This document shows, piece by piece, positions 10,819-23,189 of a stretch of 64,000 nt of DNA; positions within the stretch are counted from its first letter, which is position 1, and every line of letters begins with the position of its first letter. This stretch comes from Welwitschia mirabilis (Eukaryota; Gnetophyta; Gnetopsida; Welwitschiales), in assembly GCA_051453625.1 (NCBI GenBank), contig JBOZIK010000001.1:15938546-16002545 (forward strand). Direction: 5' to 3'. Under the pieces are notes generated by a model. It made no database searches. It worked only from the letters and a program-made list of their open reading frames with translations, and was not told the DNA's origin. Both the position numbers and the translations under genes were made by a program.

Positions 10819-12306
10819 TGAGAATCATTAAACTTAAATGAGATGGATGAATGAGTTTTACCAAATTAAATTTAAATCAAATTATTGAATGAAAATGCTC
10901 AATAAAAAACACCTTATCAAATAATGTGATTGCCTAACCTAGGTACATTTACACACAGAGGGGAGCTTCTACTCACACCTCCAGATATTTTTGACCTATA
11001 AGAAACTAGTGATTTTTTGGTATACCACCAACTTTATAACAAATAAGATTCATCTTATAAGGTAGTAATATCTTTGTCTCAAGGAAATAGTGGTTTCAAT
11101 AGGTGCACCATCAACCATTATAATAATGAGAGTGTCTTCAAAAGATAACACTCTCTTCCTCACAAGGGAATAATGGTCTTCTAGCTTAATAACAACCTCA
11201 CATCAAATAAGTACCTAAAAGCATAATTTCAAATGCATATTCCTATAAGAGCTACCTTATAAAGTTTTTAATATTCAAGAATGAACTAATAATAATATTT
11301 AATAATATAATAGTTTACAATGTAAACCAAAAGGACAAAATAATAACAAGCCTTAAGATTTTATCTTAATAAGATTTAAGATCCTTGATGATGTTGTTAT
11401 CATTATGAGTATCAATGAAGATAATAGGAATGTAGATCTAAGATCTAGAGATGAACTTAATGCAAGTTTCTTGCTAATGATGTCTTAATTCTTTATGATA
11501 AGTTCATTTTACTCATGTATTCATTATTTTTAATCTAGTCATTATGTGTCGAGATTAAAAGTTGAGTAATTGTTATCATTTCAAAAGTTCTTCTTTATTT
11601 CATGGCGTCAAGGCTTTATACATTTGAGGAAGATCTTATCATTTGAGCTTGAAAGGTAGTCGTTTAACTTTGTAACTATCACACAATGAATATGAATATC
11701 TAGGCATCAAATTCATGACTTTGGTTTTAATCAATGTGAACTTTGGTCTGAGATGTTTTCACTTTTATAAACATCTACTAATAGTCAGATGTCTTTACCT
11801 TATAGACATTTTTAGTTAATTTGCTTAGATTTTATTGAGTTTTACTATTTAGTATACTTAGTCCTCCATGGTTACAAATCTATAATGTACAAGTTTAGAG
11901 ATCAATTCAAATCCAAGATATTAATTAAAAACAATGGACTCTATTCCTTGTTTTAGCTTAGTATAGATGTCTTCAAATATGTAGACATCTTCATCTATGT
12001 TAGGTTCAATTTTTAGCTTAGTTATCTTAAATAAGGTAGTTTTCTTTTAGCTTATGACTTGATTTTAGTACATTCAAGATGTCTTCAAATTCCTAGAAAC
12101 ATTTACTCAAGACATTTTGAATATTTTAGAAATCTTCAAACAATTGATCTTGCTATTTTAGCGTCTTATCTTTTTTATGAGATGTTATCTCTGAAGATCC
12201 ATTATGATCTAGTATTTATCAAGATTTTATGTTCTTGTAATGACATGTCTATACAATGACACAAAATATTTAACAAGTAAAATTATCAAAACTAGATTTA
12301 CCAATA
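10819..12306 (-). repeat. 5' LTR of copia element (3722-12306)
   Basis: Homologous to 3722-5182. On the minus strand it starts TATTGGTAAATC (TG decayed to TA) and ends GATTCTCA next to the PBS. Runs around 11930-12090 repeat TAGATGTCTTC / GTAGACATCTTC words. Confidence 0.85.
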
Positions 12307-12311
12307 CTATA
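12307..12311. other. Target-site duplication, right copy
   Basis: CTATA, partner of TTATA at 3717-3721, flanking the copia element. Confidence 0.7.
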
Positions 12312-15300
12312 ATACTAAATTTAAGCCCATGCTATTAGTGTGAATCTGAAATGTATTAGTATTTAGTAATTCATATTGTTCTAAAACCCATTTCTTCTAA
12401 AAACTTAGGTTGTGCTAGTGATGTATCTCGGTGTTAGTCTTATTAATCCATTTGTCTTTTATAAAATTTAGGCCCCTCAAAGCAACCTATGATTAATATT
12501 TTAATTATTAGTCTTTATTAATAACATTTTATAAATTAAAAGGATAAAATCTAGTAAACAATAATTAAATAATAAATAATGTGTCTGTGTCCTTAAAATA
12601 TATTATTTACTAAAGTTTAAGGAGATAACTATAAAAATTTGATTGTAAACACATTGTTTAACTAGCCATTTAGTAAAATATATTATGTAAAAATAAGTTA
12701 TAAAGGCTACTTGAGATTGAAATCCTTTTTATTCACAAACATGTATACTTTATATATCAAAATAAACTTTTTTTATGCATAAATTTATTAAATAAAGAAA
12801 AATGTCTAACTTTTAAAGTTCCATTTAATTTTTAGGTTTTTAATTTTTCATCTTTTAAAAATTTTCTAACAAATGGAAATGTATGACTAGGATAAAACTT
12901 AATTAATTTTTAAAAAAATATATTTTCTTACATCTTCCAACCAATTTCTTGACATTGTTCTTATTGTTAAAAATGGAGTAAACCATCAGTATGAAATGCA
13001 ATTTAAAAGAAATTAAATTTAGCTTTACAAGTTGAATTAGAAATGAAATGGTATATTAATAATATTGTTATTTTTTTAAAAAAAGGAAAATAAGAATGAT
13101 ATAGATAACTATAGGTTGATTATGATCACTATTTTTTTTTTCAACTTTACTCTAAAGTTTCTGATTAGAAGATAAGCTAAAGAAAAAGATACATGTAGTT
13201 TTATGAAATAATTTTAAGTGACATAATTTAAATGTAAATAAGCTCATGATCCTAAAACATCTTACTAATAAATAGAAATATGCAGATAAGAAACCATTTA
13301 TCTTCTTTGTACATGTTATTAAAACATATTATGTAGTCAACCCAAGTAAGTTATAAAGGAACGTGTGTAATTTAGAAGCTTTAATTGAAGTGTTATTTAT
13401 AATTCAAACACAGTACAAAGAAGTATACATCACAACTAAAGATAGTTAAGAAATTATTTTATTTAATAGTTAGATGTGAAACAAAAATGCTCATTTTTTC
13501 CAAATTTATTTAAATAGTTTATTGATAAGCTTAAAGATTAGATTCATAATTTGCTAAATAAATACGTAACTATAATTGAAGAGAGTTCTATTACACTCTT
13601 ACCATAAACTATAATGATAATTTTTTTAATTTAAAACTTAAAAAGTAAATTACAGAAAATGCTAAGAACTTTTGATGAAATTTCTAGCATTTAAAAATGG
13701 AAGTTAATCTATGGAAACCAAAGTAATGGTGTGTAACACATGTAGTAATGAATGAAAATTTACTCTAGGAAATGAGTATTTTGATATTATTTCCTCTTAT
13801 AAATATCTTGATTTAGAATGTTCATGAAGACATAAATGGGATAAATGTATTTATCAAAAATTACAAGTGAAAAAAAAACTTTATTTTTCTTAGAATAAAA
13901 ATAAAAGAAGGAATCTTTTTTAGCTTGAAAAATTCAATTGTAACTCTATCATACCATTATTTAAATAATTGTTTTTTATCGATGGTTTGAAGTTTTGGTT
14001 TAGAAGATAAATATCAAGAGGAAAAAATAAATTTAAAATCTTTAATAAATGAATTTAAAGTAAAGATATGAACATAACATTATATTTTGCTACTTTAAGT
14101 AAGGATGATTTCCTTATAAGTAAGCTATTTACTAGTTTAGAGAATATACTCAAAATATTTTTGTATTCATTGTGAATAAATACTTAAACTAGTGATGTGA
14201 TTAGTACAAGATAAAGAATGGTCTGATGATGGAATTTTATGATATAATTATTTTAATATTTAAGAAAACATTTTGTATTATGATCCCAAATAACTTCATG
14301 ACTTTATAAAAGACAAAATGATTCAGAATATTTAAGGAAACATAGAACATCATTAGAGGGATCCTAATATAAAGGTAAACTATTTAGTAGATCAATAATG
14401 TAATTTCATTATTTGAGAGCTAATAGAAATATGACTAAAGTTTCTTAAGAAAAGTAGAGCTATAAATTATATAATCAAAATATTATTGAAGATAAACACT
14501 ATGTTTCTCATAATGTCTTGTAGTTGTGCACTTAAGTCAGAAGCGATATATTAAAATTATTAACATAATTTATTTGTTCTAAATTATACCAAGAACACTT
14601 GGTAACTTTATTAATGATGCTTTAAAATCTTATAGCATGTACATTTAAATTGTCTAGTTTATTCTTAGGATTTATGAATGTAATAAAATTTTAGTTTTAG
14701 TTTTACTTTAGTAAAAATAGGTTAAAAAGTTAAAAAAATATATGACTATTATATCTTTAAAAAATAATATAGGTATATTTATATTGGTCAAATTTAAAGC
14801 ATTACATATTAAGAAAAATGAAGATAAGTAAGAGATAAATAAGAGAGAAGTAAAGTTAAGAAAATGAGAATACTCTACAAGAATTCCTCCTTTGAGAGTA
14901 ACCTTCTCTATTAGCAAGGATTCTTTAAAATTCATTGAATCTTTTTCTTATTATTTTTACCTAAAAGATTATACCCAGTTATTTTACCTTCTTGGTACTA
15001 TTTCAATCAACTCTATTTTATCTTAAAGGGAAGTTGGAGTCGGTATTCTTTGTGTTTACCTTAATTATTTTTTTTTCTTTTTAATTTGTTTAAGATTCTA
15101 CTTTTATTCTTGAAACATAAGTAGGTTTATCATGTTTCTTTACCCTTGTAAATTATCTAACAATGATAAAAATTATAGATTTTGCATCTATTCTTTTATG
15201 TTAAATGGATTACTTTAATTAATAAGTCTTAATATCTTACTAAATAAGATAGTGAGTTGAAACTTTCATGTATCTTCTCTTGCTTTCCTCATTACATTAG

Positions 15301-18050
15301 ATAGGAATTTACATTTTTGAAGAAAACAAATTCATTTTCAATGATGGATATAAGGGAAGAGGATTTAGCATATGCATATAATACAAGTGATGAAAATAAT
15401 TAATTTCAAAGTATAAATCTAAAGAGATATAATTAGTTCTTGAATTGAAATTTACATAGTAAAGCTTCTTCTGTTTTGGGAACATATCGTACATCTATCT
15501 CATTACATAGTCTAGCTAAATATTTATATATAATAAAGAGATAAATATTAGGATTTGGAATAAAAGTGATATTAAAATTAAAGGAGTGGTATAGAGATAT
15601 TATAAGTTTCTTTCTTCATTTCTTTAGATTATTTAAAATTCTTTTTTTCCACGAAATAGGATAAAAATTTTATAGAATTTTTATTCTTCATTATGAAGTG
15701 TGTTTGAATTATTTATTGGAATAAATTATCTTATTCTACTTATTTTATCTTTGTAATGTATATAGAATTATATGATAGTAAAAATCATAGAACATCCCAT
15801 ATATAATGAGCTTTCTAAATCTTATAAATATCATGCTTAAAGCATGTGATGAATTTTTCAAAAAATGTAGGATCTTGGTTTAGGTATAATCATATTTGTT
15901 AAAAATAACAAGGTTAAAGTTACATTTTTACACATGAGATGATAAATCATAATTGTTAATTAATTCTTGAGAATATATGATGGAGATTTCTTATTACTGA
16001 ATCAAGTCTATAGTAAAGTTGTTATTCTTTTGGTAATACTTAATCTTCTATTGGTATTTAGAATTCTATTTTCTAAAAGAAACTTTGAAAGTTTAAAAAT
16101 AGAAGGGAATCCTAAGTTTGAGATAGGTAAAATTTTATTTTTAACCTTCTATTTTTTACTTAATTTTTGGCTTAATTATTTTATTTAATTTAAAAATCAT
16201 TAATTACTCATATAATTTAAAGACTGATTATAGTAATTAATGGTTTCTTATTTTTGGCTTCATATACCTACTTTAAATAATTAAAATACCTTACTTATGA
16301 TATTTCCAATCACATATGATTCATAATTTAATATATTTCTAATGAGAAGTGGTTTATTTTATAAAATCATAAAATAAAGAAAACAAAATTGTAATTTAAT
16401 TAGTTTGATAAAATTGGGTAAATTTATGTTTTAACAATTCATCTTAACTAATATAGCAAACTGGTTATGATAATATTTAATTATGATTCTTCATATATGT
16501 GCTATGCCATGTGTTACTATTGTTTAATTGGTTTGTCCCTTGGTTTATTATTAATCTAAAATAATAATGTTTTTAAAGGAAAAGGATTATTCCCAACTTA
16601 CACTCAAATTTATTATGATTTTATGATAGATTAGATATATCTTGCATTGTAATCTCAATAGTTTACACATAATCAACTATTATGTATTTAATTTCTAAAT
16701 CTTTAAAAATACAAATATTAGGTTTAAAAAATATAAGTTGAATATAATTTTAATGATATAGAGATTATCCACATATGACTTAAGTAGTTTTCATATAGGT
16801 TATAATATTTTACATCTGTATGTACCACTTGGTCATCCTTTATATTAATGAGCTGACTTTCACATGTCCTAAGTTTTTAAACATAATACAGCTAACGCAC
16901 TTGTAGTCCAAAGAACTAATTTTAATAAATGTTTTCTAGTAAAGAAATTTTAACATATATTATCTTTATAATAATATTTTTACTAATATGTGTATCTTTA
17001 GTAACAGATTTTATTTTATTTTTTAGAATTTTAATTTTTTTCTCATATACATTAGTTATTAGCTCATAATCTAGTAGAAAACATCTAGCATGTATAACAT
17101 AGACTGATAATAAGTTGAAACACTATTTTAAGACTTTTCTTAGCCTAGTTACTCCCTAGTTAAATAAGTAGTTGGATGTACCTTAAAAATAATTTCTTTT
17201 AAATGCAACAATTCCAATTATGTTCTTTGTATAACTCTAGATCTTAGCTAAAATAAAACTGAAGACTTTACATTTATTATATGATGCTAATATTAACTTT
17301 ATTTAGATCTTTCTTTTTATTTATTTACCTAAGATTCTACTTAAGGATATAGGCTTAAAATCATGGACCATGAAGATATATTTGTAAATTTTTTTTAAAT
17401 ATTTAGCCATTAACTTTGAATGAAAATTCATTTTTAATGCTTAAAATCATAATAAATTCATGAGAAAATAATCATAAAACTTATAATGAATAAGTTGACT
17501 TAGATACATATTCTCTAAGAAACTTGTATAGTTAAGAATCATATAGTGAAACCATGTTATTTTAGTGAANNNNNNNNNNNNNNNNNNNNNNNNNNNNNNN
17601 NNNNNNNNNNNNNNNNNNNNNNNNNNNNNNNNNNNNNNNNNNNNNNNNNNNNNNNNNNNNNNNNNNNNNNNNNNNNNNNNNNNNNNNNNNNNNNNNNNNN
17701 NNNNNNNNNNNNNNNNNNNNNNNNNNNNNNNNNNNNNNNNNNNNNNNNNNNNNNNNNNNNNNNNNNNNNNNNNNNNNNNNNNNNNNNNNNNNNNNNNNNN
17801 NNNNNNNNNNNNNNNNNNNNNNNNNNNNNNNNNNNNNNNNNNNNNNNNNNNNNNNNNNNNNNNNNNNNNNNNNNNNNNNNNNNNNNNNNNNNNNNNNNNN
17901 NNNNNNNNNNNNNNNNNNNNNNNNNNNNNNNNNNNNNNNNNNACATTTTCTTAATTAAATATTTATCATCATAAGTTTTAATTATTTATTTTGTATCTAG
18001 TGATTTAGATATGGTTAATTTATAATATCTTCTATATCATTTTGAAGGGT
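12312..18050. other. AT-rich region with no supported gene
   Basis: About 5.7 kb of AT-rich sequence with only short low-complexity frames and a 373-N gap (17570-17942). A minus-strand frame at 15309-15494 is free of stops and faintly resembles the region after a copia integrase, but the match is too weak to call. The stretch is probably older, more decayed repeat DNA. Confidence 0.5.
17570..17942. other. Assembly gap, 373 N
   Basis: In the unassigned AT-rich region. Confidence 0.99.
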
Positions 18051-18300
18051 TATGATACTTCTCTTCTGAAGTGTAATCTATGGTCAAATCCTAGGTGGGA
18101 CTAAGGCTCTTTTCGACTCAAGGGGAGCCTAGCCATGTGGTTGCTCCTTCTTCTCCTAGGATTTGATAGAAATATGCTCCTAAGTTATCTCCGCCTGAAT
18201 TATGAATGAATTTAGCTTCTCTATCTGAGATTCTATGGATGGAGTCAGTTCTTTCTGAGAGCTAGGGATTCCCTATTCAATGTTCCCCTTAGATCAAGAA
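18051..18300 (-). other. Less AT-rich block left of the chromovirus array; possible 3' piece of LINE copy B
   Basis: Visibly richer in G and C than its left neighbour. Minus-strand frames are Ser/Lys/Glu rich (PSIESQIEKLNSFIIQAEIT) and loosely resemble the C-terminal part of LINE A near 2240-2330. If right, the chromovirus array 18301-29132 sits inside LINE B, with AAGAA (18296-18300) and AAGGG (29133-29137) as decayed target duplication. Weak evidence. Confidence 0.25.
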
Positions 18301-18672
18301 TGTAATGTTCCAAAATCATTAATTAAATAATGATATATGTTAAACACTAATGATGCATGGTTAATAACATATGTAAATGTGTGTAATCCAAATATGTAAA
18401 GATGTGTCCCTTCATTATGTAGTATAAGCCTATGGCATTAGGTAGAGGTGAATAGACTGGGTGGATTTAACCGATGATAACCTTGCTTAATCTCCAAGGG
18501 TCCCAGAAGGGGGACTAAGGTCATAGTTCCTGTCTTTACCTATAACCNNNNNNNNNNNNNNNNNNNNNNNNNNNNNNNNNNNNNNNNNNNNNNNNNNNNN
18601 NNNNNNNNNNNNNNNNNNNNNNNNNNNNNNNNNNNNNNNNNNNNNNNAAAATTGATATCAAAATGTATTACA
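18301..18672 (+). repeat. LTR copy 0 of the chromovirus family (gapped)
   Basis: 18301-18547 aligns base for base with the first 250 bases of the LTR at 19708. A 100-N gap follows, and the sequence after it ends ATGTATTACA (18663-18672), matching the LTR end, followed by a PBS-like TAGTTTAGAAAC. The first part is certain, the end is likely. Confidence 0.7.
18548..18647. other. Assembly gap, 100 N
   Basis: Inside LTR copy 0; the length is probably a placeholder. Confidence 0.99.
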
Positions 18673-19707
18673 TAGTTTAGAAACTTTATTAATTAAAGCT
18701 TACAAAATGTGGGTTATAACAAAAATCACTTACCTCTATTCTCAAATGAAATTTGTTCTCCTCATCAGGTGAAACAAGATCATGAGATGAAACAAGAAGT
18801 AGAAGAATCTTTTCCTTTTATTGAGATCAAGATGTTCAAGATGAAGATTCCTCCTAAGCACACATCTATGAAAAAAAAGCAACTTAGTAATAAAAAAGCT
18901 TAAGAAAAATAAGGAAAACATAGTATTATAAAAAAAAAAGAATACCTTATCAAATAACATAACACCGACAGATGAATACACAAGGTCACCCTTCTTATTA
19001 GAAAAAAAATATGGCTTCATAAGGATCAAGTTGAGGAAGAGAAGATAAAGGTATGATAACATTAGAAGGAAGATTAGATTATTGAATATTTATGAAGGAG
19101 GTGCCATCATGAAATGCAAAGTACAAGGATAGAAAACCCATCTATAGGTTAGAAGACCACTATCAAAATTCTACTTTGTCCTATCAAGCTATGAAATAAT
19201 CTTTGAATAAATGATAAAACTCTAATCATAGGAGACATCCTTGTAGGGAGCAATAGATAAAAGATACAAAGCATATTTTAAAATCATAGATAATCGAGAA
19301 TGTAATAAAACTCTACAAGAAATTAGTAGTCTAAGAGACTTAAAGTGGAAGACAGGAATAGTCTTTAAGGATTTCCCATGATAGCCATGTCAATGCAATT
19401 TTTCACCGATAAAATCAAAAGATGTAGTTTCTAAAAAGTTTAAATTCTATAATTCATAAGTATAAAACTTTATGAGCTTAAGAATACCTTGAGATAAGCC
19501 TAAAATATCTTAAGTCAACTATGCATTAATGGAAACCAAATCAAACTTTGAATACAAAAGAACTAAGTTTTTGTATTATAAGAAAAGAAAATAGAGTCCA
19601 AACTCAACCAAACTCCTCTTAATTTAATAAATTACAAATGTATTCATCCACAGAATAAAGGTTACAAGTAGACCAATAAGTTTTTGGAAAGGCTTTTGAA
19701 GGGTTAT
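18673..19707 (+). pseudogene. Short internal unit between LTR copies 0 and 1; integrase-like end
   Basis: Contains one open stretch at 18709-18903 (Lys/Met rich, unrecognised) and, just before the next LTR, a frame reading YKCIHPQNKGYK, then TNKFLERLLKGY (about 19630-19707). That resembles the H-P-Q-T-D-G-Q-T-E block and following helix of gypsy integrase. The rest is too decayed to name. The integrase fragment is cut directly by the LTR at 19708. Confidence 0.4.
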
Positions 19708-20126
19708 TGTAATGTTCCAAAATCATTAATTGAATAATGATGTATGTTAAGCACTAATAAAGTGTGGTTAATAAGAGATGTGAACAGGTGTAATCCAAAT
19801 ATGTAAAGATGTGTTCGTTCATTATGTAATATAAGCCTATGGCATTAGATGGGAGTGGATAGACTAGGTGGATGTAACCAATAACAATGTTGGCTAATCC
19901 TCAAGGGTTCCAAAAGGGGGACTAAGGCCATAGTCCATGTATTTACCTATAACCATTAGTATAAGACTATTTTCTAATGATGTGGAATGTAAAATTCTGC
20001 TATTAATAATAAAAGGCTGCTTCTTTTTAAATTTTTCCTTGTTATTTCTATGAATCCTAGTATATTATTTTAAATATTCTCTTTTTTTTTGAAAGTAATC
20101 CAAAAATAGTAAAATGGAACATTACA
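19708..20126 (+). repeat. 5' LTR of the chromovirus
   Basis: Starts TGTAATGTTCCA and ends TGGAACATTACA, a perfect 12-bp terminal inverted repeat, longer than the usual TG..CA. Followed two bases later by a perfect PBS. Matches 28718-29132 over its length. Confidence 0.88.
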
Positions 20127-20128
20127 TT

Positions 20129-20141
20129 TGGTATCAGAGCC
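20129..20141 (+). other. Primer binding site (initiator Met tRNA)
   Basis: TGGTATCAGAGCC, undecayed, two bases after the LTR end. Complementary to the 3' end of plant initiator Met tRNA, as in chromoviruses. Confidence 0.88.
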
Positions 20142-21490
20142 AATAACAAGTGGTAAATCACTACTTAAGGAAAACAAGAAAGAAACTTAGTTTATAAATT
20201 AAATAGCTAAAGGCCAAAGAGTACATCAAAGGATAGGAATATAATGATCAAAAAAAGCAAGGTGCCAACAAAAATAGGGTTTATAATACCTTGATAAAGA
20301 AAATTAAAACATCACTACTAAGGAGGAAGAAGAGCCTCCATAGAGAAGTTAACAAGGTTGTGATCCTTCATGCTTAGGATGGTAGGCTTCATGTCATTGG
20401 ATCTACTTTCATCCCCATAGGCTATGTTGGAACTGCCACAATACTAATTTTAATTAAAGAAGAAGCTTCTATAGATTATGCTCTACTAATAGGATATGGC
20501 TACTTATAGAGCTTCATATGAAGCTCAATATAAGCAATCAAAGTCCCCAGTATATGTTCTTTAGAGATCTTCCCATCATAATATAATACATTGATGTTAT
20601 CAATAGTAATGGCTAAATAATCCACATAGGCCTAAATCATCCTCTCACTCTTTGTTAGCTGAGTAGACAAGGCAGTTTGACTTTCTTCTATTGCAGTCAT
20701 ACATGAAGCATCTACCTATGATTTCTTCTCTGAATAATGCATGTTATACCTCATTCGCTAACATCTAGAGGAAATCACTCATGGACTTCCACTCATTGAT
20801 CCCATGATGAGCCATTCAGTAAAATGACTCCATCATATCAATCATGTTATAGAAATCTTGGAGTGGAGAAGGCTATTCACACTGTGAAGAATAATGAAGG
20901 GTGAAATAATCAGAATGAATGTATTGAAAGTTCCATGGTACATTTGTTTCCTTAGATTGATGATGGATGTAGACATCATCTAGTCTTAAATGATGTGTAA
21001 CCTATGCATGCAAAGGACTGAAAAGGGACAGTTAATCCCCTATCTAATCCATCAAGTCCTTGACCTTAAGGTACAAGGTATTTACCATTAATAGAAGCTG
21101 ATTGATATGATAAGATACTTAACATTGTTCATTTATAATGAAATATGGAGCTATAGGAAAGTGGTGAGAAAGCTTTAAAGAAGAGTAAGCAATAGGAGGA
21201 CTCTGACTTAGAGGGTAAAAATAGAGGGTTGGAAGAGGACATATCCCCTTGATCCATTAAGGTATCAAAATCATTAAGTACCTCTTCTCCTTGAGATTTG
21301 AAAGAGAACAATAAATCCATGAAGAGGCCATTAGAAGGGGCAGAAGGAAAACTTTCACTTACAATGATGCACTCCTTCCTTAACTACCGATAAGAGAGCT
21401 TCTCTAAAGGCTATGGGATAAAATCCATATTCTTCTTGACCAAAGTCTCTGCATAAGAAACCTAAAATAAAATGAGCAAATACCTATGGT

Positions 21491-21528
<38 letters not shown>

Positions 21529-21628
21529 NNNNNNNNNNNNNNNNNNNNNNNNNNNNNNNNNNNNNNNNNNNNNNNNNNNNNNNNNNNNNNNNNNNNNNNN
21601 NNNNNNNNNNNNNNNNNNNNNNNNNNNN

Positions 21629-21697
<69 letters not shown>
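21491..21697. repeat. (GA)n microsatellite broken by a 100-N gap
   Basis: GA repeat at 21491-21528 and 21629-21697 around 100 N. The gap length is probably a placeholder. On the minus strand it is a CT tract that would lie in an intron of the antisense gene. Confidence 0.95.
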
Positions 21698-21700
<3 letters not shown>

Positions 21701-21864
21701 AAAAAAGAGATGGTAGTGGATGATACCCCATGGAGTTAGTGTTGCTTAGAAATACTAAGGAGTACATCCTCTTCATATTTTAGGTCTACATGCATAGGGC
21801 AATTTACTAGAGCTTTTTCATGTTTCTAGTAGAAAGAGTCATAAGATCCCAAAGCCTTACTCAT

Positions 21865-21940
21865 CTACAAACAATAAATAATAAAAACTAGAGTTATTAG
21901 AAATATAGTTAATAATAAGATTCCTTAGCAAAACTCATAC
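21865..21940 (-). other. Predicted 76-base intron
   Basis: Donor AAG|GTATGAG and acceptor TTGTTTGTAG|ATG on the minus strand, T-rich between. The flanking exons are in the same phase. 76 bases is a normal small plant intron. Confidence 0.55.
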
Positions 21941-23027
21941 CTTAGATGGAATAGAGAAATTACTCTGAGATCTCTCTCCAGGGTTATATCTCTTAAAGCC
22001 TTTATCCTCCATAGATGAGGAAGAATGAGGATGTAATAAAGATTAAGAAGCAATCTCATGAGGAGCTAAAACATAAGAGGAATCTACAGAAATAGCCATA
22101 AATGATTATAGAACCTCTAAATCCCTAAAAGAAAAAATATAAACTAGTAAAATATGATCACAAAAACACTTCCCCTTTCCCTATTTTTCTTTAAGTGGGT
22201 TAATTAAAAAAGAGTGGAAGAACAAACAACTAAGGCCAAATCAAAAGAAACTCCACTAGTGAAAAAAGTGAATAAGTAAATTATGTAGGTGGGAATCTCA
22301 CTCACCCAATCATGAAGAAAGGCCCTACTAGCAATCAGCTTTCTAAAAGCTACAAAATATGAAGTGGTAAAATTGATAGTAGAGATCATATGGCGATAGG
22401 TATCCACCTCCTGCATACACATAAAATCATCCAAGAAATTGGCCAAGACGTAATGGATATTCTCATCTAAATAAGAGACTTTAAGAGTAACATGATTACC
22501 TTCACTTATTTTAATGATCAACTAGATGCTCTCCTCTAAAATTTGAATTGGACCATGGTGAGTATAGATAATGATATAAGTATGTGTATCAAAGGAAGAA
22601 TATAGGGAATCTAGGATGAAAATAATTATAAGATGATAAAAATAGAAATATGAAAAGCCACAGAGATTTAAGAAATTAGAGGAGAAGACCTAAGAGAATC
22701 CTTACTCTAAAGGGTGTTATTGTATTTTCAACTTTATAGACCTAACATTGGAAGAATTCTAAGAAATGGTTGGAAAATGTTTGGAAGACATACCTTAACC
22801 AAAAGAAGAAGTACATCTACAAATATTAAAGGGAATTCATATTTATAGGTAAAAAAAAGTTATGAAGGGCCTACACAAAAAATAAAAAAGGAAAAAAATA
22901 TTAAAATAAAAGCAAAGGAGAAAATAAAAATATCAAAAAAAGAGATAATGGAAGAATAAATAAAAAATTACTAATTTAATTATGGAGGCATGTGATAAAA
23001 AGAAGTAAAAAATGACAAGACCATGGA

Positions 23028-23037
23028 TCTATTTATA
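23028..23037 (-). promoter_or_regulatory. Candidate TATA box for the antisense gene
   Basis: Minus strand TATAAATAGA, a textbook plant TATA sequence, about 240 bases upstream of the ATG at 22791 with the minisatellite behind it. Confidence 0.5.
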
Positions 23038-23189
23038 GCAGTGTAACAGGGTTTAACCTAATTATAAAATAATAATTTAACCTAATCCTAAAATAATAAT
23101 TAACTATAGTTAATGATATCTCAGTTAAATGGAAACAACTCCAGTTAACTACAAAAAAACCAAGGCCCTAAAATATAGTGAACTAAAGG

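Larger units (their letters stand above)
3722..12306 (-). mobile_element. Ty1/copia LTR retrotransposon, SIRE/Maximus-like, complete ends, pol missing
   Basis: Two homologous LTRs (3722-5182 and 10819-12306) bound an internal region. On the minus strand it reads PBS, gag, spacer, env-like third ORF, polypurine tract. A five-base target duplication TTATA (3717-3721) and CTATA (12307-12311), one transition apart, flanks the element, which confirms the boundaries. LTRs of about 1.5 kb, a Met-tRNA type PBS and an additional ORF between pol and the 3' LTR are traits of the SIRE/Maximus lineage; the lineage is inference. The internal region is only about 5.6 kb (405 of it N), and no integrase, RT or RNase H motif was found. 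The element therefore looks non-autonomous or internally deleted. Confidence 0.85.
20290..22791 (-). pseudogene. Antisense multi-exon gene remnant, unrecognised protein
   Basis: Minus-strand ATG at 22791 opens MSSKHFPTISQNSS. A long open stretch follows at 22521-22204 (contains LDDFMCMQEVDTYRHM and AFLHDWVSEIPTYI). A splice acceptor (TTTTCTTTTAG, ending at 22125) leads to an exon 22124-21941 ending AAG|GTATGAG. A 76-base intron (21940-21865, ends TTTGTAG) then joins in phase to an exon from 21864 (MSKALGSYDSFY). After a CT-repeat intron holding a 100-N gap, an acceptor TTATTTTAG leads to an exon 21461-21129 (MDLLFSFKSQGEEVL). Further frames to about 20370 (QDFYNMIDMMESFY; TALSTQLTKSERMI) look helical. 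Only a few stops occur, and frame shifts appear near 21100 and 20740. I do not recognise the family. It could be a transposon accessory gene or a captured host gene. Confidence 0.55.

Noticed and set aside
15309-15494. Minus-strand ORF possibly from a copia element
   Set aside because: Resemblance to the post-integrase region is too weak and has no supporting neighbours.
21462-21776. Ser-Leu or Arg-Glu repeat ORFs
   Set aside because: Translations of the GA microsatellite.
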